NCBI GenBank assembly: GCA_023460035.1
Contig: JAEWRN010000021.1
Span: 310,001-374,000 of the forward strand
Reading direction: 5' to 3'
From: Bacillota bacterium
GTDB taxonomy: Bacteria > Bacillota > Clostridia > Oscillospirales > Ruminococcaceae
DNA: 64,000 nt
The position numbers and the translations under genes are program-made. The notes below the pieces were generated by a model. It saw only the letters and a list, made by a program, of their open reading frames with translations, had not been told where the DNA came from and searched no databases. Shown here one piece after another: positions 42,017 through 49,251 of this stretch (the stretch's first letter is position 1; every line of letters starts with the position of its first letter).

Positions 42017-43011
42017 TTTGGAGTTTCATTCAGGACCAGGTTTTGGGCATGAAGTGGCTGAACGCAGCAATTGGGGCGTTAGTTGACCGTGTGGGGCTGG
42101 ATACCCAGACACGGCTGGGCGGCAGTGTGCAGTTCTTTTTTTATGATGTGCTGAAAATTACGATTTTGCTGTGCTGCCTGATTTTTTTGATTTCGTATAT
42201 CCAGAGCTATTTCCCGCCCGAGCGCAGCAAGAAGATTATGTCGCGGTTTCACGGGCTGGGTGCAAACTGCATGGCGGCACTGCTGGGCACGGTGACACCG
42301 TTTTGCTCGTGCTCGTCGATCCCGCTGTTTATGGGCTTTACCAGTGCGGGGTTGCCGCTGGGCGTGACCTTTTCGTTTTTGATCTCCTCGCCAATGGTGG
42401 ACCTTGGCAGCCTGGTGCTGCTGATGAGCATTTTTGGCGCGAAGGTCGCGGTGGTGTATGTGCTGCTGGGGTTGGTGGTCGCCGTAGCGGGCGGCACGCT
42501 GATTGAAAAGCTGAAAATGGAAGACCAGGTGGAAGAGTTTATCCGCAGAGCGGGGAAGGTGGACATTGACGCCCCGGCGCTGACCCAGCGCGACCGCGCG
42601 CATTATGCGGCAGAGCAGGTAAAAGAGACGCTGAAAAAGGTGTTCTTGTATATCTTAGTGGGCGTCGGTATCGGCGCGGTGATCCACAACTGGATCCCCG
42701 AAGCGTGGGTAGAGATGGTGCTGGGCAGCCACAACCCGTTTGGCGTGGTACTTGCCACACTGATTGGTGTGCCGATGTATGCGGACATTTTTGGCACGAT
42801 ACCGGTGGCGGAGGCGCTGCTGTATAAGGGGGCCCAGCTGGGCACCGTGTTGAGCTTTATGATGGCGGTGACAACGCTGAGCCTGCCCTCGCTGGTGATG
42901 CTGCGCAAAGCGGTGAAACCCAAACTGCTGGGCTTGTTTATTGCAATTTGCACGGTTGGTATTATACTGGTGGGGTACTTATTTAATGCAATCAGCTTTT
43001 TATTTATATAA
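42007..43011 (+). CDS. arsP: ArsP-type organoarsenical efflux permease
   Basis: A 334-residue permease of the DUF318 (PF03773) family with about eight membrane segments. The family signature TPFCSCSSIPLFMGFTSAGL, with a conserved Cys pair, is near residue 97, and FSFLISSPMVDLG follows. A second half-repeat includes VLATLIGVPMYADIFGTIPVAEALL. ArsP exports trivalent methylated and aromatic arsenicals; related proteins have been proposed to move other metals. Its place between arsR and arsC supports the arsenic role. It overlaps arsR by 10 nt, implying coupled translation. Confidence 0.85.
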   Translation: MQVIWSFIQDQVLGMKWLNAAIGALVDRVGLDTQTRLGGSVQFFFYDVLKITILLCCLIFLISYIQSYFPPERSKKIMSRFHGLGANCMAALLGTVTPFCSCSSIPLFMGFTSAGLPLGVTFSFLISSPMVDLGSLVLLMSIFGAKVAVVYVLLGLVVAVAGGTLIEKLKMEDQVEEFIRRAGKVDIDAPALTQRDRAHYAAEQVKETLKKVFLYILVGVGIGAVIHNWIPEAWVEMVLGSHNPFGVVLATLIGVPMYADIFGTIPVAEALLYKGAQLGTVLSFMMAVTTLSLPSLVMLRKAVKPKLLGLFIAICTVGIILVGYLFNAISFLFI

Positions 43012-43024
43012 GGAGGAGTAAGCA

Positions 43025-43366
43025 ATGGGATTGTTTGGAAAGAAAAAAGTAGAGGCGGCTGCACCTTGTGACTGCGGCGGGGCCTGCGAGAGCAAGGCGG
43101 ACAGCGAAGAACAGAACGCCGCAATTTTGGTGCTGGGTGGCGGCTGCGCAAAATGCAACCAGCTGGAAGCCGCTGTGCGGCAGGCCATGGCTGAGCTTGG
43201 GCTGAATGAAGCGGTGGGGCATGTGACCGACTTTACCGAGATTGCGGCGGCGGGTGTGATGACGACCCCGGCACTGATGATTGACGGCAAAGTGGTGAGC
43301 AGCGGCAGGGTGCTGAGCAAGGGTGAGGCACTGGAGTTGCTGAAAAAAGCAAGGCAGGGTGCGTAA
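43025..43366 (+). CDS. Thioredoxin-fold small redox protein
   Basis: A 113-residue protein with a CxxC active site (CAKC, residues 41-44) in a short thioredoxin-like fold and the cis-Pro motif VMTTPALMIDGKVV, the pattern of the redox-active disulfide protein 2 family (glutaredoxin-like, TM0996 type). The N-terminus PCDCGGACES has three further cysteines that could bind metal or As(III). Located between arsP and arsN, it may reduce ArsC or hand arsenic to the permease. AAGGAGG lies 8 nt before its ATG. Confidence 0.82.
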   Translation: MGLFGKKKVEAAAPCDCGGACESKADSEEQNAAILVLGGGCAKCNQLEAAVRQAMAELGLNEAVGHVTDFTEIAAAGVMTTPALMIDGKVVSSGRVLSKGEALELLKKARQGA

Positions 43367-43367
43367 A

Positions 43368-43898
43368 ATGGAAATCAGCGTGAGAGACATGCGGGCGGAC
43401 GACTGGAACGCGGTGACGAGAATTTATGCCGAGGGTATTGCGACCAACAAGGCGACCTTTGAGACGCGCTGCCCGGAATATGCGCAGTGGGATAAGGCCC
43501 ATTTGGCTGGCTGCCGGCTGGTGGCCCAGCGTGGCGATGAGGTGATTGGCTGGGCCGCGCTTTCGCCGGTGTCCGGCCGTTGTGTCTACGGCGGTGTGGC
43601 CGAAGTGAGTGTTTACATTGCGGCTGCCGCGCGCGGGCAGGGCGTGGGCACCCTGTTGCTAAAAACAATTTGGAAAGAGGCCGAAGATGAAGGGCTGTGG
43701 ACGCTGCAGTCCGGCATTATGCAGGACAATGAAGCGAGTATTCGGCTGCACGAAAAATGCGGGTTTCGCATGGTGGGGTACCGAGAGCGCATTGCAAAGG
43801 ACCAGTATGGTGCCTGGCGCAACACGGTGTTGATGGAACGACGCCGGCCACAGGATGAGCCGGAGAAAGGGAGTTGCACATGCTGCTGCCAAAAGTAG
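43368..43898 (+). CDS. arsN1: GNAT acetyltransferase, ArsN1/phosphinothricin acetyltransferase-like
   Basis: A 176-residue N-acetyltransferase. IYAEGIATNKATFETRCPE near the N-terminus is the substrate-binding signature shared by phosphinothricin acetyltransferases and ArsN1, the enzyme that acetylates the arsenical antibiotic arsinothricin. The acetyl-CoA loop is ARGQGVGTLLLKTIW, and HEKCGFRMVGYRER is the conserved C-terminal part. Presence inside an ars operon favours ArsN1. The C-terminus CTCCCQK is unusually Cys-rich and overlaps arsC by 19 nt. Methionine sulfoximine is an alternative substrate. Confidence 0.82.
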   Translation: MEISVRDMRADDWNAVTRIYAEGIATNKATFETRCPEYAQWDKAHLAGCRLVAQRGDEVIGWAALSPVSGRCVYGGVAEVSVYIAAAARGQGVGTLLLKTIWKEAEDEGLWTLQSGIMQDNEASIRLHEKCGFRMVGYRERIAKDQYGAWRNTVLMERRRPQDEPEKGSCTCCCQK

Positions 43899-44284
43899 CG
43901 TTTATTTGCGTGCACAATTCGTGCCGCAGCCAGATGGCGGAGGCCCTTGGCAAGCAATTTGCCGCCGATGCCTTTGAAAGCTATTCTGCTGGGACACACA
44001 CGAAGCCGCAGATTAACCAGGATGCCGTGCGCACGATGAAAGAGCTATATGGCATTGATATGGAAAAAACCCAATATTCGAAAAAATTGGAAGAAATACC
44101 GCCCGTTGACATTGTGGTGACGATGGGCTGTAATGTGGAATGTCCGTTTTTGCCCTGCCGTTACCGTGAGGACTGGGGCCTTGACGACCCGACCGGCCAG
44201 AGCGACGAGGTGTTTGCCGCGACTGCAAAGCTGATTGAACAGAAAATTTTGGATTTGAAGCAGCGCATCCCGACGCTGCTGTAA
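43880..44284 (+). CDS. arsC: Arsenate reductase, thioredoxin-coupled (LMW-PTP fold)
   Basis: A 134-residue arsenate reductase. Nucleophile Cys10 and Arg16 form the P-loop CVHNSCR. The redox cascade cysteines are in VTMGCNVECPFLPC (Cys84, 88 and 93), matching the Cys82/Cys89 pair of the Staphylococcus pI258 enzyme. The Asp of DWGLDDPTG acts as general acid. It turns arsenate into arsenite using thioredoxin, possibly the neighbouring CAKC protein. ATG at 43880 has AAAGGGAG 6 nt upstream. No arsB/acr3 arsenite pump is in the operon, so arsenite export must rely on ArsP or a gene elsewhere. Confidence 0.92.
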   Translation: MLLPKVAFICVHNSCRSQMAEALGKQFAADAFESYSAGTHTKPQINQDAVRTMKELYGIDMEKTQYSKKLEEIPPVDIVVTMGCNVECPFLPCRYREDWGLDDPTGQSDEVFAATAKLIEQKILDLKQRIPTLL

Positions 44285-44287
44285 GAA

Positions 44288-44333
44288 CGGCCCCGGCGGA
44301 CTGCAAGCAGTTGCGGCCAACGGGGCTTTTTTT
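44288..44333 (+). terminator. Terminator of the ars operon
   Basis: GCCCCG/CGGGGC outer stem with an interrupted inner stem and seven T. Confidence 0.7.
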
Positions 44334-44346
44334 GCGCCGGTTTGCA

Positions 44347-44355
44347 TGGTATAAT
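44347..44355 (+). promoter_or_regulatory. Extended -10 promoter before ruvX
   Basis: TGGTATAAT with a perfect -10 hexamer; -35 not clear. Confidence 0.5.
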
Positions 44356-44449
44356 AAAAAACAAAGCCATTTGAGCGCCGGGCGACCGCCTGAGCAGCCC
44401 TGTGCCGGGGTACCGGTAAATGAGCATGAAAACAGAGGAGGCTGCCCCC

Positions 44450-44890
44450 ATGAAGATTATGGCAGTGGATTATGGCGATGCCCGCACCGGGCTTGCGCTT
44501 TGTGACCGCACCGAGTTTTTGGCGTCCCCTATTGGCATTATTGAAGAGAAGGCAATGGCCAAGGTAGCGGAAAAAATTGTGTATGCCGTGAAAGAGTACG
44601 AGGCAGAGATGCTGGTGATTGGGCTGCCGCTGAATATGGACGGCACCGAGGGCCCGCGCGCGGCCAAGACCCGCAAGCTGGCGGGGATACTGGGCAATAT
44701 TTTGCCCCAGCCCATTGAGCTGTGGGACGAGCGCCGCAGTACCGTGAGCGCCGCAGGGATTTTGTCAGAGAACGGCACCTATGGCAAGAAGCGCAAGCAG
44801 GTGCTGGATGCTGTGGCGGCAACCGTGATTTTAGAGGGGTACCTTGCGTTTCGGGAGAATAAAAGGAAGAGAGAAGAGCAGGGCGGTTGA
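44450..44890 (+). CDS. yqgF: Holliday-junction resolvase-like / pre-16S rRNA nuclease YqgF
   Basis: A 146-residue RNase H-fold protein. MAVDYGDARTGLAL carries the first catalytic Asp, LVIGLPLNMDG is the conserved core strand, ELWDERRSTVSA carries the catalytic Glu/Arg cluster and VLDAVAATVILEGYL the last Asp. YqgF/RuvX processes the 5' end of 16S rRNA and can act on DNA junctions. Three in-frame ATGs exist; the one at 44450 has AGGAGG 8 nt upstream and gives the canonical N-terminus. A GNAT gene follows 58 nt later. Confidence 0.92.
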   Translation: MKIMAVDYGDARTGLALCDRTEFLASPIGIIEEKAMAKVAEKIVYAVKEYEAEMLVIGLPLNMDGTEGPRAAKTRKLAGILGNILPQPIELWDERRSTVSAAGILSENGTYGKKRKQVLDAVAATVILEGYLAFRENKRKREEQGG

Positions 44891-44948
44891 CGCGCGGCAG
44901 GGCAAAAGGCGGATATGCAACGATAAGGCAACGGTGAAAGGAAGAACA

Positions 44949-45437
44949 ATGGCGAACTTTACAATACGGCAGGCGCAGGAGAGCGACACCGCGTTGCTGC
45001 TGGAATTTATCCGCGCACTGGCGCGGTATGAAGAGATGGAGCATGAGGTGCAGGCGACCGAAGAGGACCTGCGGCAGGCGATGTTTGTGCGTGGCCGGGC
45101 CCACGCGCTGATTGCAGAAGAGGACGGCCAGCCGGTAGGCTTTGCACTGTATTTTTATAATTTTTCGACCTTTTTGGGGCATGAGGGGCTGTATTTGGAG
45201 GATTTGTTCATCCGGCCGGAACACCGCAAAAAGGGGTATGGCAAGGCGCTGTTTGAAGCACTGGCGACCATTGCCCAAAATGAGGGCTGCGGGCGGTTTG
45301 AATGGTGGTGCCTTGACTGGAACAGCCCGTCGATTGGGTTTTACAAGTCACTGGGGGCAAAGGCAATGGACGAATGGACGGTATACCGCCTGACAAGGCA
45401 GCACATTGATGCGCTTGCCAAAGCCGACGCAGAATAA
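44949..45437 (+). CDS. GNAT acetyltransferase, diamine/thialysine (SSAT-like) type
   Basis: A 162-residue acetyltransferase. FTIRQAQESDTALLLEFIRALA, LEDLFIRPEHRKKGYGKALF (acetyl-CoA loop) and FEWWCLDWNSPSIGFYKSLGA are the distinctive signatures of the spermidine/spermine- and thialysine-acetyltransferase branch. A small polyamine or lysine-like amine is the probable acceptor, though substrate assignments in this branch are uncertain. ATG at 44949 has AAAGGAAG upstream. It is probably co-transcribed with yqgF. Confidence 0.85.
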   Translation: MANFTIRQAQESDTALLLEFIRALARYEEMEHEVQATEEDLRQAMFVRGRAHALIAEEDGQPVGFALYFYNFSTFLGHEGLYLEDLFIRPEHRKKGYGKALFEALATIAQNEGCGRFEWWCLDWNSPSIGFYKSLGAKAMDEWTVYRLTRQHIDALAKADAE

Positions 45438-45487
45438 CATTTGCGGTGAGAGCGTAAAAACCGCGCGAAAAGCGGGCAAAAAGAAGA

Positions 45488-45533
45488 AAGAGCCCGGCAG
45501 GTACAGTTGGTTTGTACCTGCCGGGCTTTTTGC
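45488..45533. terminator. Bidirectional terminator
   Basis: AGCCCGGCAGGTAC and its exact complement with a 9-nt loop, flanked by A-rich and T-rich tails, between convergent genes. Confidence 0.88.
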
Positions 45534-45561
45534 AGCAGTAGAATATTGTGCCAAGGGCGTG

Positions 45562-45984
45562 CTAGACCTCGCCGCCCAGCACGAGCGAAGAGATGAGCTC
45601 GACCGCCTTGGCGAGGCTTTGGCCAAACGAGAGATCGGTTGCGCCCGCGACGTAGGTGTCACAGCGGTTGACAGGAATGAGCACCCGCGAAGCGGTGCTT
45701 TCAGCGACGGCAGCAGCCATAGCAGGCGAAAACTCGCCAAACATGCTGTTGGCCATAACGATGCCCAGCGGCCCGGCAATGAGGTCGGTGCGGCGGCAGC
45801 CGATCACGACGGCGTTTTCGCCCGTGGCACCCGTGTCGGCGCCCGCTTTGAGCATGCTGCCGGTGGCAAGTGCATTGGTGCCGACGGCATGGATGTGCAG
45901 GGGCAGCTTTTCCTCCCGCAGGCGCTCGATCAGCGCGCGGCCAAACCCGCCGCCCTGACCGTCGATGACAAGAAGTGTTTTCAT
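45562..45984 (-). CDS. DUF3842 family protein
   Basis: A 140-residue cytoplasmic protein matching the DUF3842 pattern: LLVIDGQGGGFGRALIERL at the N-terminus, GADTGATGENAVV and a central NSMFGEF segment. The Gly-rich start resembles a nucleotide-binding loop (VIDGQGGGFG), so dinucleotide or phosphate binding is possible, but no activity is established for the family. It lies 34 nt downstream of the cardiolipin synthase gene on the same strand, so the two are probably an operon. Confidence 0.82.
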   Translation of the reverse strand: MKTLLVIDGQGGGFGRALIERLREEKLPLHIHAVGTNALATGSMLKAGADTGATGENAVVIGCRRTDLIAGPLGIVMANSMFGEFSPAMAAAVAESTASRVLIPVNRCDTYVAGATDLSFGQSLAKAVELISSLVLGGEV

Positions 45985-46018
45985 CTAAAAATCCCCTTTC
46001 AGGTAGAACTGCCGGCCG

Positions 46019-47557
46019 CTACATGAACGGGGCAAAAAAGCGAAATACAATTTGTAAGAGCTGCCGGTACCAAGGCAGCGCATTGACTTCATCCAGCGTG
46101 ATTTCGCGCCCGACGTCACAGCAATGCAGAATGTCGTCGCGCACATCGTTGATGATGGTACCGCCGTAAAAGGCACAGCAATTTTCAAAATGCAGATAGA
46201 GACTGCGAAAATCCATATTGGCGCTGCCCACGACGGCGACCGAATCGTCGCTGACATACATTTTAGCGTGCAAGAAACCGGGGGTGTACTCGAAAATGCG
46301 CACGCCCGCCTGCAACAGCTGGCGGTAGTAGCTGCGGGTGAGGACATAGACATAGGGCTTGTCTGGAATACCGGGGGTGATGATGCGCACATCGACCCCG
46401 CTTTTTGCCGCGAGGGCAAGGGCGGATTGCAGCTCGTAATCAATGACAAGGTACGGGGTTGTGATATAGACATAACGCTGTGCACGGGTGATGATGTTGA
46501 GGTACGCGCAGGCAGAGACGTTTTCGTTGTCGAGCGGGGTGTCGGCATAGGGTTGCACGAACCCGTTGGTGACATAGTTGCGGGTGGGAAGGTAGGAAGC
46601 GTAGTTTGGGGTGGAATTATCGACAAAGCTCCAGATTTTAAGAAAGGTTGCGGTGAGCGAATAGACCGCCGGCCCGCGCAGCATAAAAGCCGTGTCTTTC
46701 CAGTAGCCAAAGCGCTCTTTGCGGTTGATGTACTCATCCGCAAAGTTGAGCCCGCCGGTAAAGCCGACCTCGCCGTCGATGATGCAAATTTTGCGGTGGT
46801 CGCGATGGTTGAGAAAAATGTATTGGCTGATGTGTGCCGTCACCCGGATGGGGTTGAAAATGCCCGCCTCAATGCCATAGGAGCGCAGAGTCTGCTCGTA
46901 CCCTTCGGGCAGGGTGAACAGGCTGCCAAAGCCGTCCCACACAACACGGACATCGACCCCTTCGGCTGCTTTGCGCCGCAACACGGCAAGGGTGCGGTCC
47001 CACATGATGCCGGGCTCGATGATAAAATACTCCATAAAAATGCAGTGTTGCGCCTGCTCGAGCTCGGGCAGAAAAGCTTCAAAAAAATCTTCGCCGCTTT
47101 TGAAATAACGGCACTCGGTGTCACTGTACAGCGGTGCCGCCGCGCGGGAATAGAGGTATTCGGCCTGACGCGAAAGGGTGGAATCCACCTTGTCCAGCAC
47201 TTCAAGCAGAAAGGGCTGCGGGATCATGGAGGAATCGGCCTGGCGCTCGATCTGCGAAAACCGCTTTGCGATTTTGGGGCGCAGCTTTTGCCCGCCCCAC
47301 AAAAGGTACATCACAGCCCCGGTGATGGGCAGCAACACGGTGATGATGATCCACATGACCTTATAAGAGGGGTTGAGGTCATCTTTTTCGAACACAAAAA
47401 CCAGCACCAGAACGCTGAGGATAATCATCATGGCATAGGTGTAAGGGCCAATATTGCTGAACTGCCAGACAAGAAAAAAGAAAAAGCCGATTTGAATGAG
47501 CGCGAGTACTGAAAACAAAAAGCTGCGGCTGGTGATAATTTTTAAAAAACGTTTCAG
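46019..47557 (-). CDS. cls: Cardiolipin synthase (phospholipase D family)
   Basis: A 512-residue membrane enzyme condensing phosphatidylglycerol into cardiolipin. Two N-terminal membrane helices precede two HKD catalytic motifs, HRKICIIDGEVGFTGG near residue 245 and HAKMYVSDDSVAVVGSAN near residue 420. The frame is usually opened from the TTG at 47518, but this cuts off residues MKRFLKIITSRSF. The CTG at 47557 has a GGGGG box 8 nt upstream and restores a typical Cls N-terminus, so a rare CTG start is proposed. It is followed by the DUF3842 gene. Confidence 0.88.
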   Translation of the reverse strand: MKRFLKIITSRSFLFSVLALIQIGFFFFLVWQFSNIGPYTYAMMIILSVLVLVFVFEKDDLNPSYKVMWIIITVLLPITGAVMYLLWGGQKLRPKIAKRFSQIERQADSSMIPQPFLLEVLDKVDSTLSRQAEYLYSRAAAPLYSDTECRYFKSGEDFFEAFLPELEQAQHCIFMEYFIIEPGIMWDRTLAVLRRKAAEGVDVRVVWDGFGSLFTLPEGYEQTLRSYGIEAGIFNPIRVTAHISQYIFLNHRDHRKICIIDGEVGFTGGLNFADEYINRKERFGYWKDTAFMLRGPAVYSLTATFLKIWSFVDNSTPNYASYLPTRNYVTNGFVQPYADTPLDNENVSACAYLNIITRAQRYVYITTPYLVIDYELQSALALAAKSGVDVRIITPGIPDKPYVYVLTRSYYRQLLQAGVRIFEYTPGFLHAKMYVSDDSVAVVGSANMDFRSLYLHFENCCAFYGGTIINDVRDDILHCCDVGREITLDEVNALPWYRQLLQIVFRFFAPFM

Positions 47558-47645
47558 ATACAGCGCCCCCTTTTTTGAAATGCGGCCGGTAGAAACCGGG
47601 TAAGACTACGCCTTATTTTACCATGCTGTGCAATATTTGTACAGA

Positions 47646-47675
47646 AAAAAGCCCCGGGAACCCCCGGGGCTTTTG
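47646..47675. terminator. Terminator after the cyclophilin gene
   Basis: AAAAGCCCCGGG pairs with CCCGGGGCTTTT; it serves the leftward cyclophilin gene. Confidence 0.85.
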
Positions 47676-47686
47676 CGGGACAACAT

Positions 47687-48409
47687 TTAGTTGGAAGAAG
47701 AAGTGTCCTGCTGGTAAGTGTCGATGGTAATGCTTTCAATGACAACGTCTTTTTTGGGACGATCGGTTTTTTCATCGACGGAAACTGCGGCAATTTTGTC
47801 GACGACATCCATGCCGCTGTAAATTTGGCCAAACACAGTGTGTTTGCCATCAAGGTAGGGCGCCCCACCCACGGCGCGGTAAGCATCGATGACTGCCTGG
47901 CGGTAGCCGCCGGTTTGCATCTGGCCCGCAAGCGTGTTGGAGACAGAATCTGCAGAGGCATCGACGATAAAAAATTGGCTGGTATTGGTGTTTTCGCCGG
48001 AATTCGCCATCGACAGCGCGCCGGTATAGTTGTGCAGGCTGTCGGTGAATTCATCTGCAAACGGGCTGCCCCAGATGCTTTCGCCGCCGGAGCCGGTAGC
48101 GGTGGGGTCGCCGCCCTGAATGACAAAATCCTTGACAACACGGTGGAACAGCACACCATTATAATACCCCTGCTTTGCAAGGGTGACAAAATTTTCGACC
48201 GCAAGCGGGGCAAGAGCGGGGAATAAGACCGCCCGGAAAGTACCCATATTGGTGTCGAAAACGGCGATGGTATCACCGTTTTGTGGGGATGTAAATTGAA
48301 GCTCGTCGCTTTCGAACTGGGAGGGACGGGACGAAGCGGCGCCGCAGCCGATCATCAGCCCCGCGGCAAACAACGAGACAACAAAGAATGAAACTGTTTT
48401 TTTGAACAA
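47687..48409 (-). CDS. Cyclophilin-type peptidyl-prolyl isomerase lipoprotein
   Basis: A 240-residue exported foldase. A lipoprotein signal peptide ends in LMIGC (Cys22). The cyclophilin domain follows with catalytic Arg in FHRVVKDFVIQGGDPT and core motifs MANSGENTNTSQFFI and VFGQIYSGMDVVDKI. It should catalyse proline isomerisation of proteins outside the membrane. The start is TTG at 48409, with GCAGGAGG 7 nt upstream. A perfect 9-bp hairpin GCTGGCGGG/CCCGCCAGC (48423-48450) lies immediately before the ribosome site in the mRNA. A promoter candidate with TATAAT at 48482-48477 precedes it. Confidence 0.92.
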   Translation of the reverse strand: MFKKTVSFFVVSLFAAGLMIGCGAASSRPSQFESDELQFTSPQNGDTIAVFDTNMGTFRAVLFPALAPLAVENFVTLAKQGYYNGVLFHRVVKDFVIQGGDPTATGSGGESIWGSPFADEFTDSLHNYTGALSMANSGENTNTSQFFIVDASADSVSNTLAGQMQTGGYRQAVIDAYRAVGGAPYLDGKHTVFGQIYSGMDVVDKIAAVSVDEKTDRPKKDVVIESITIDTYQQDTSSSN

Positions 48410-48585
48410 AAGACCGCCTCCTGCTGGCGGGGCAATGGCGTCCCGCCAGCCACTGCCACCGTTTACAATCAAGATAATTATAGTATAAGGTCATTTTTAA
48501 ATCGTGAACACTGTGTTAAATTTTGTCTGAAAATGGCCCTGCGGGGCTGCAGAAAATGAGCGGCAAAAATTGAACAGCTTGCCAC

Positions 48586-48614
48586 TTGACAGAAAACGAG
48601 GTTTAGTCTATCCT
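48586..48614 (+). promoter_or_regulatory. Promoter of the DUF1292 gene
   Basis: TTGACA (48586-48591), 17 nt, TATCCT (48609-48614). Confidence 0.7.
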
Positions 48615-48682
48615 GTTATTGAGATAAAGACGCGGCAGCGCTAAAAAATTGTAGCGCTGCACATCCCGAAAGGCGGAACACC

Positions 48683-49003
48683 ATGGAAGACAATACGCCC
48701 GATATCCTGACGCTGGAGGACGAAGCCGGCACGGAACACGTATTTGAAGTAATTGACACAACGGACTACGAGGGGGCACATTACCTTGCCGTAGTACCTT
48801 ATATTGAAACAGAAGAAGAAGCCGAAGCGGCGCTGGCCGAAGATGCCGACCTGATTATTATGCGGGTTGGCGAAGAGAATGGCGAAGAATACCTTGACAT
48901 CGTGGACGATGACGAAGAGTTTTACAATGTCGGTGAGATTTTTGCGCGCCGCCTGTCGGAACTGTATGACGTAGAGAACGACAAAGAGGGCATGCCCTCT
49001 TAA
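48683..49003 (+). CDS. DUF1292 family acidic protein
   Basis: A 106-residue, strongly acidic protein. DILTLEDEAGTEHVFEVIDTTDYEGAHYLAVVPY, a beta-rich core, and later the GEEYLDIVDDDEEFYNVGEIF stretch fit DUF1292 (YrzB family), common in Firmicutes near yqgF/yrvM or alone. The function is unknown; extreme acidity suggests interaction with basic proteins or ribosomes. It has its own promoter and ends just before the 6S-like RNA gene. AAAGGCGG precedes the ATG. Confidence 0.85.
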   Translation: MEDNTPDILTLEDEAGTEHVFEVIDTTDYEGAHYLAVVPYIETEEEAEAALAEDADLIIMRVGEENGEEYLDIVDDDEEFYNVGEIFARRLSELYDVENDKEGMPS

Positions 49004-49051
49004 CACGTCGATTGACCGGCACCCTGCGCTGCGCGATTTGATGCAGCCTTT

Positions 49052-49057
49052 TATAAT
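49052..49057 (+). promoter_or_regulatory. -10 box of the 6S-like RNA
   Basis: TTTATAAT gives a perfect -10 hexamer at 49052-49057. The -35 is not recognisable at the usual distance; TTGACC at 49012 is too far upstream. Confidence 0.4.
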
Positions 49058-49062
49058 CCGAC

Positions 49063-49251
49063 AAGTTAATTAATAGGGAGCTTTTGTCCGGCGGAGGATT
49101 GCAGACCTCCCTGCATTGCAGGAAGAAGGGAGCGTGAACCCGCAGGCAGGGCACCCACCTGTCATGAGAGACGGGTTTTAACTTGGCCGCAGACGACAGA
49201 GCGGGGCTCTTAGAATAATAAAGCGGAGAGGCGTTGCCTCCCCGCTTTTTT
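49063..49251 (+). ncRNA. ssrS: Candidate 6S RNA
   Basis: A ~188-nt non-coding unit between a -10 box and a strong terminator. Complementary end segments (GAGC..TGTC..GCGG near 49078-49098 with CCGC..GACA..GAGC near 49182-49203) form an interrupted closing stem around a long central part. That part contains a CCTGC/GCAGG hairpin and the stretch GAACCCGCAGG..GGGCACCCACCT..GACGGGTTTTAACTT, which resembles Firmicute 6S RNAs from memory. Length and closed-stem/bubble shape also fit. 6S RNA binds the sigma-A RNA polymerase by mimicking an open promoter. SRP RNA, tmRNA and RNase P were considered and lack their signatures. Confidence 0.55.
49218..49251 (+). terminator. Terminator of the 6S-like RNA
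   Basis: AAGCGGAGAGGC/GCCTCCCCGCTT stem with a GTT loop and eight T. Confidence 0.85.

Noticed and set aside
46124..47512. 462-codon rightward frame opposite cls
   Set aside because: Exact antisense of cardiolipin synthase with both HKD motifs on the other strand.
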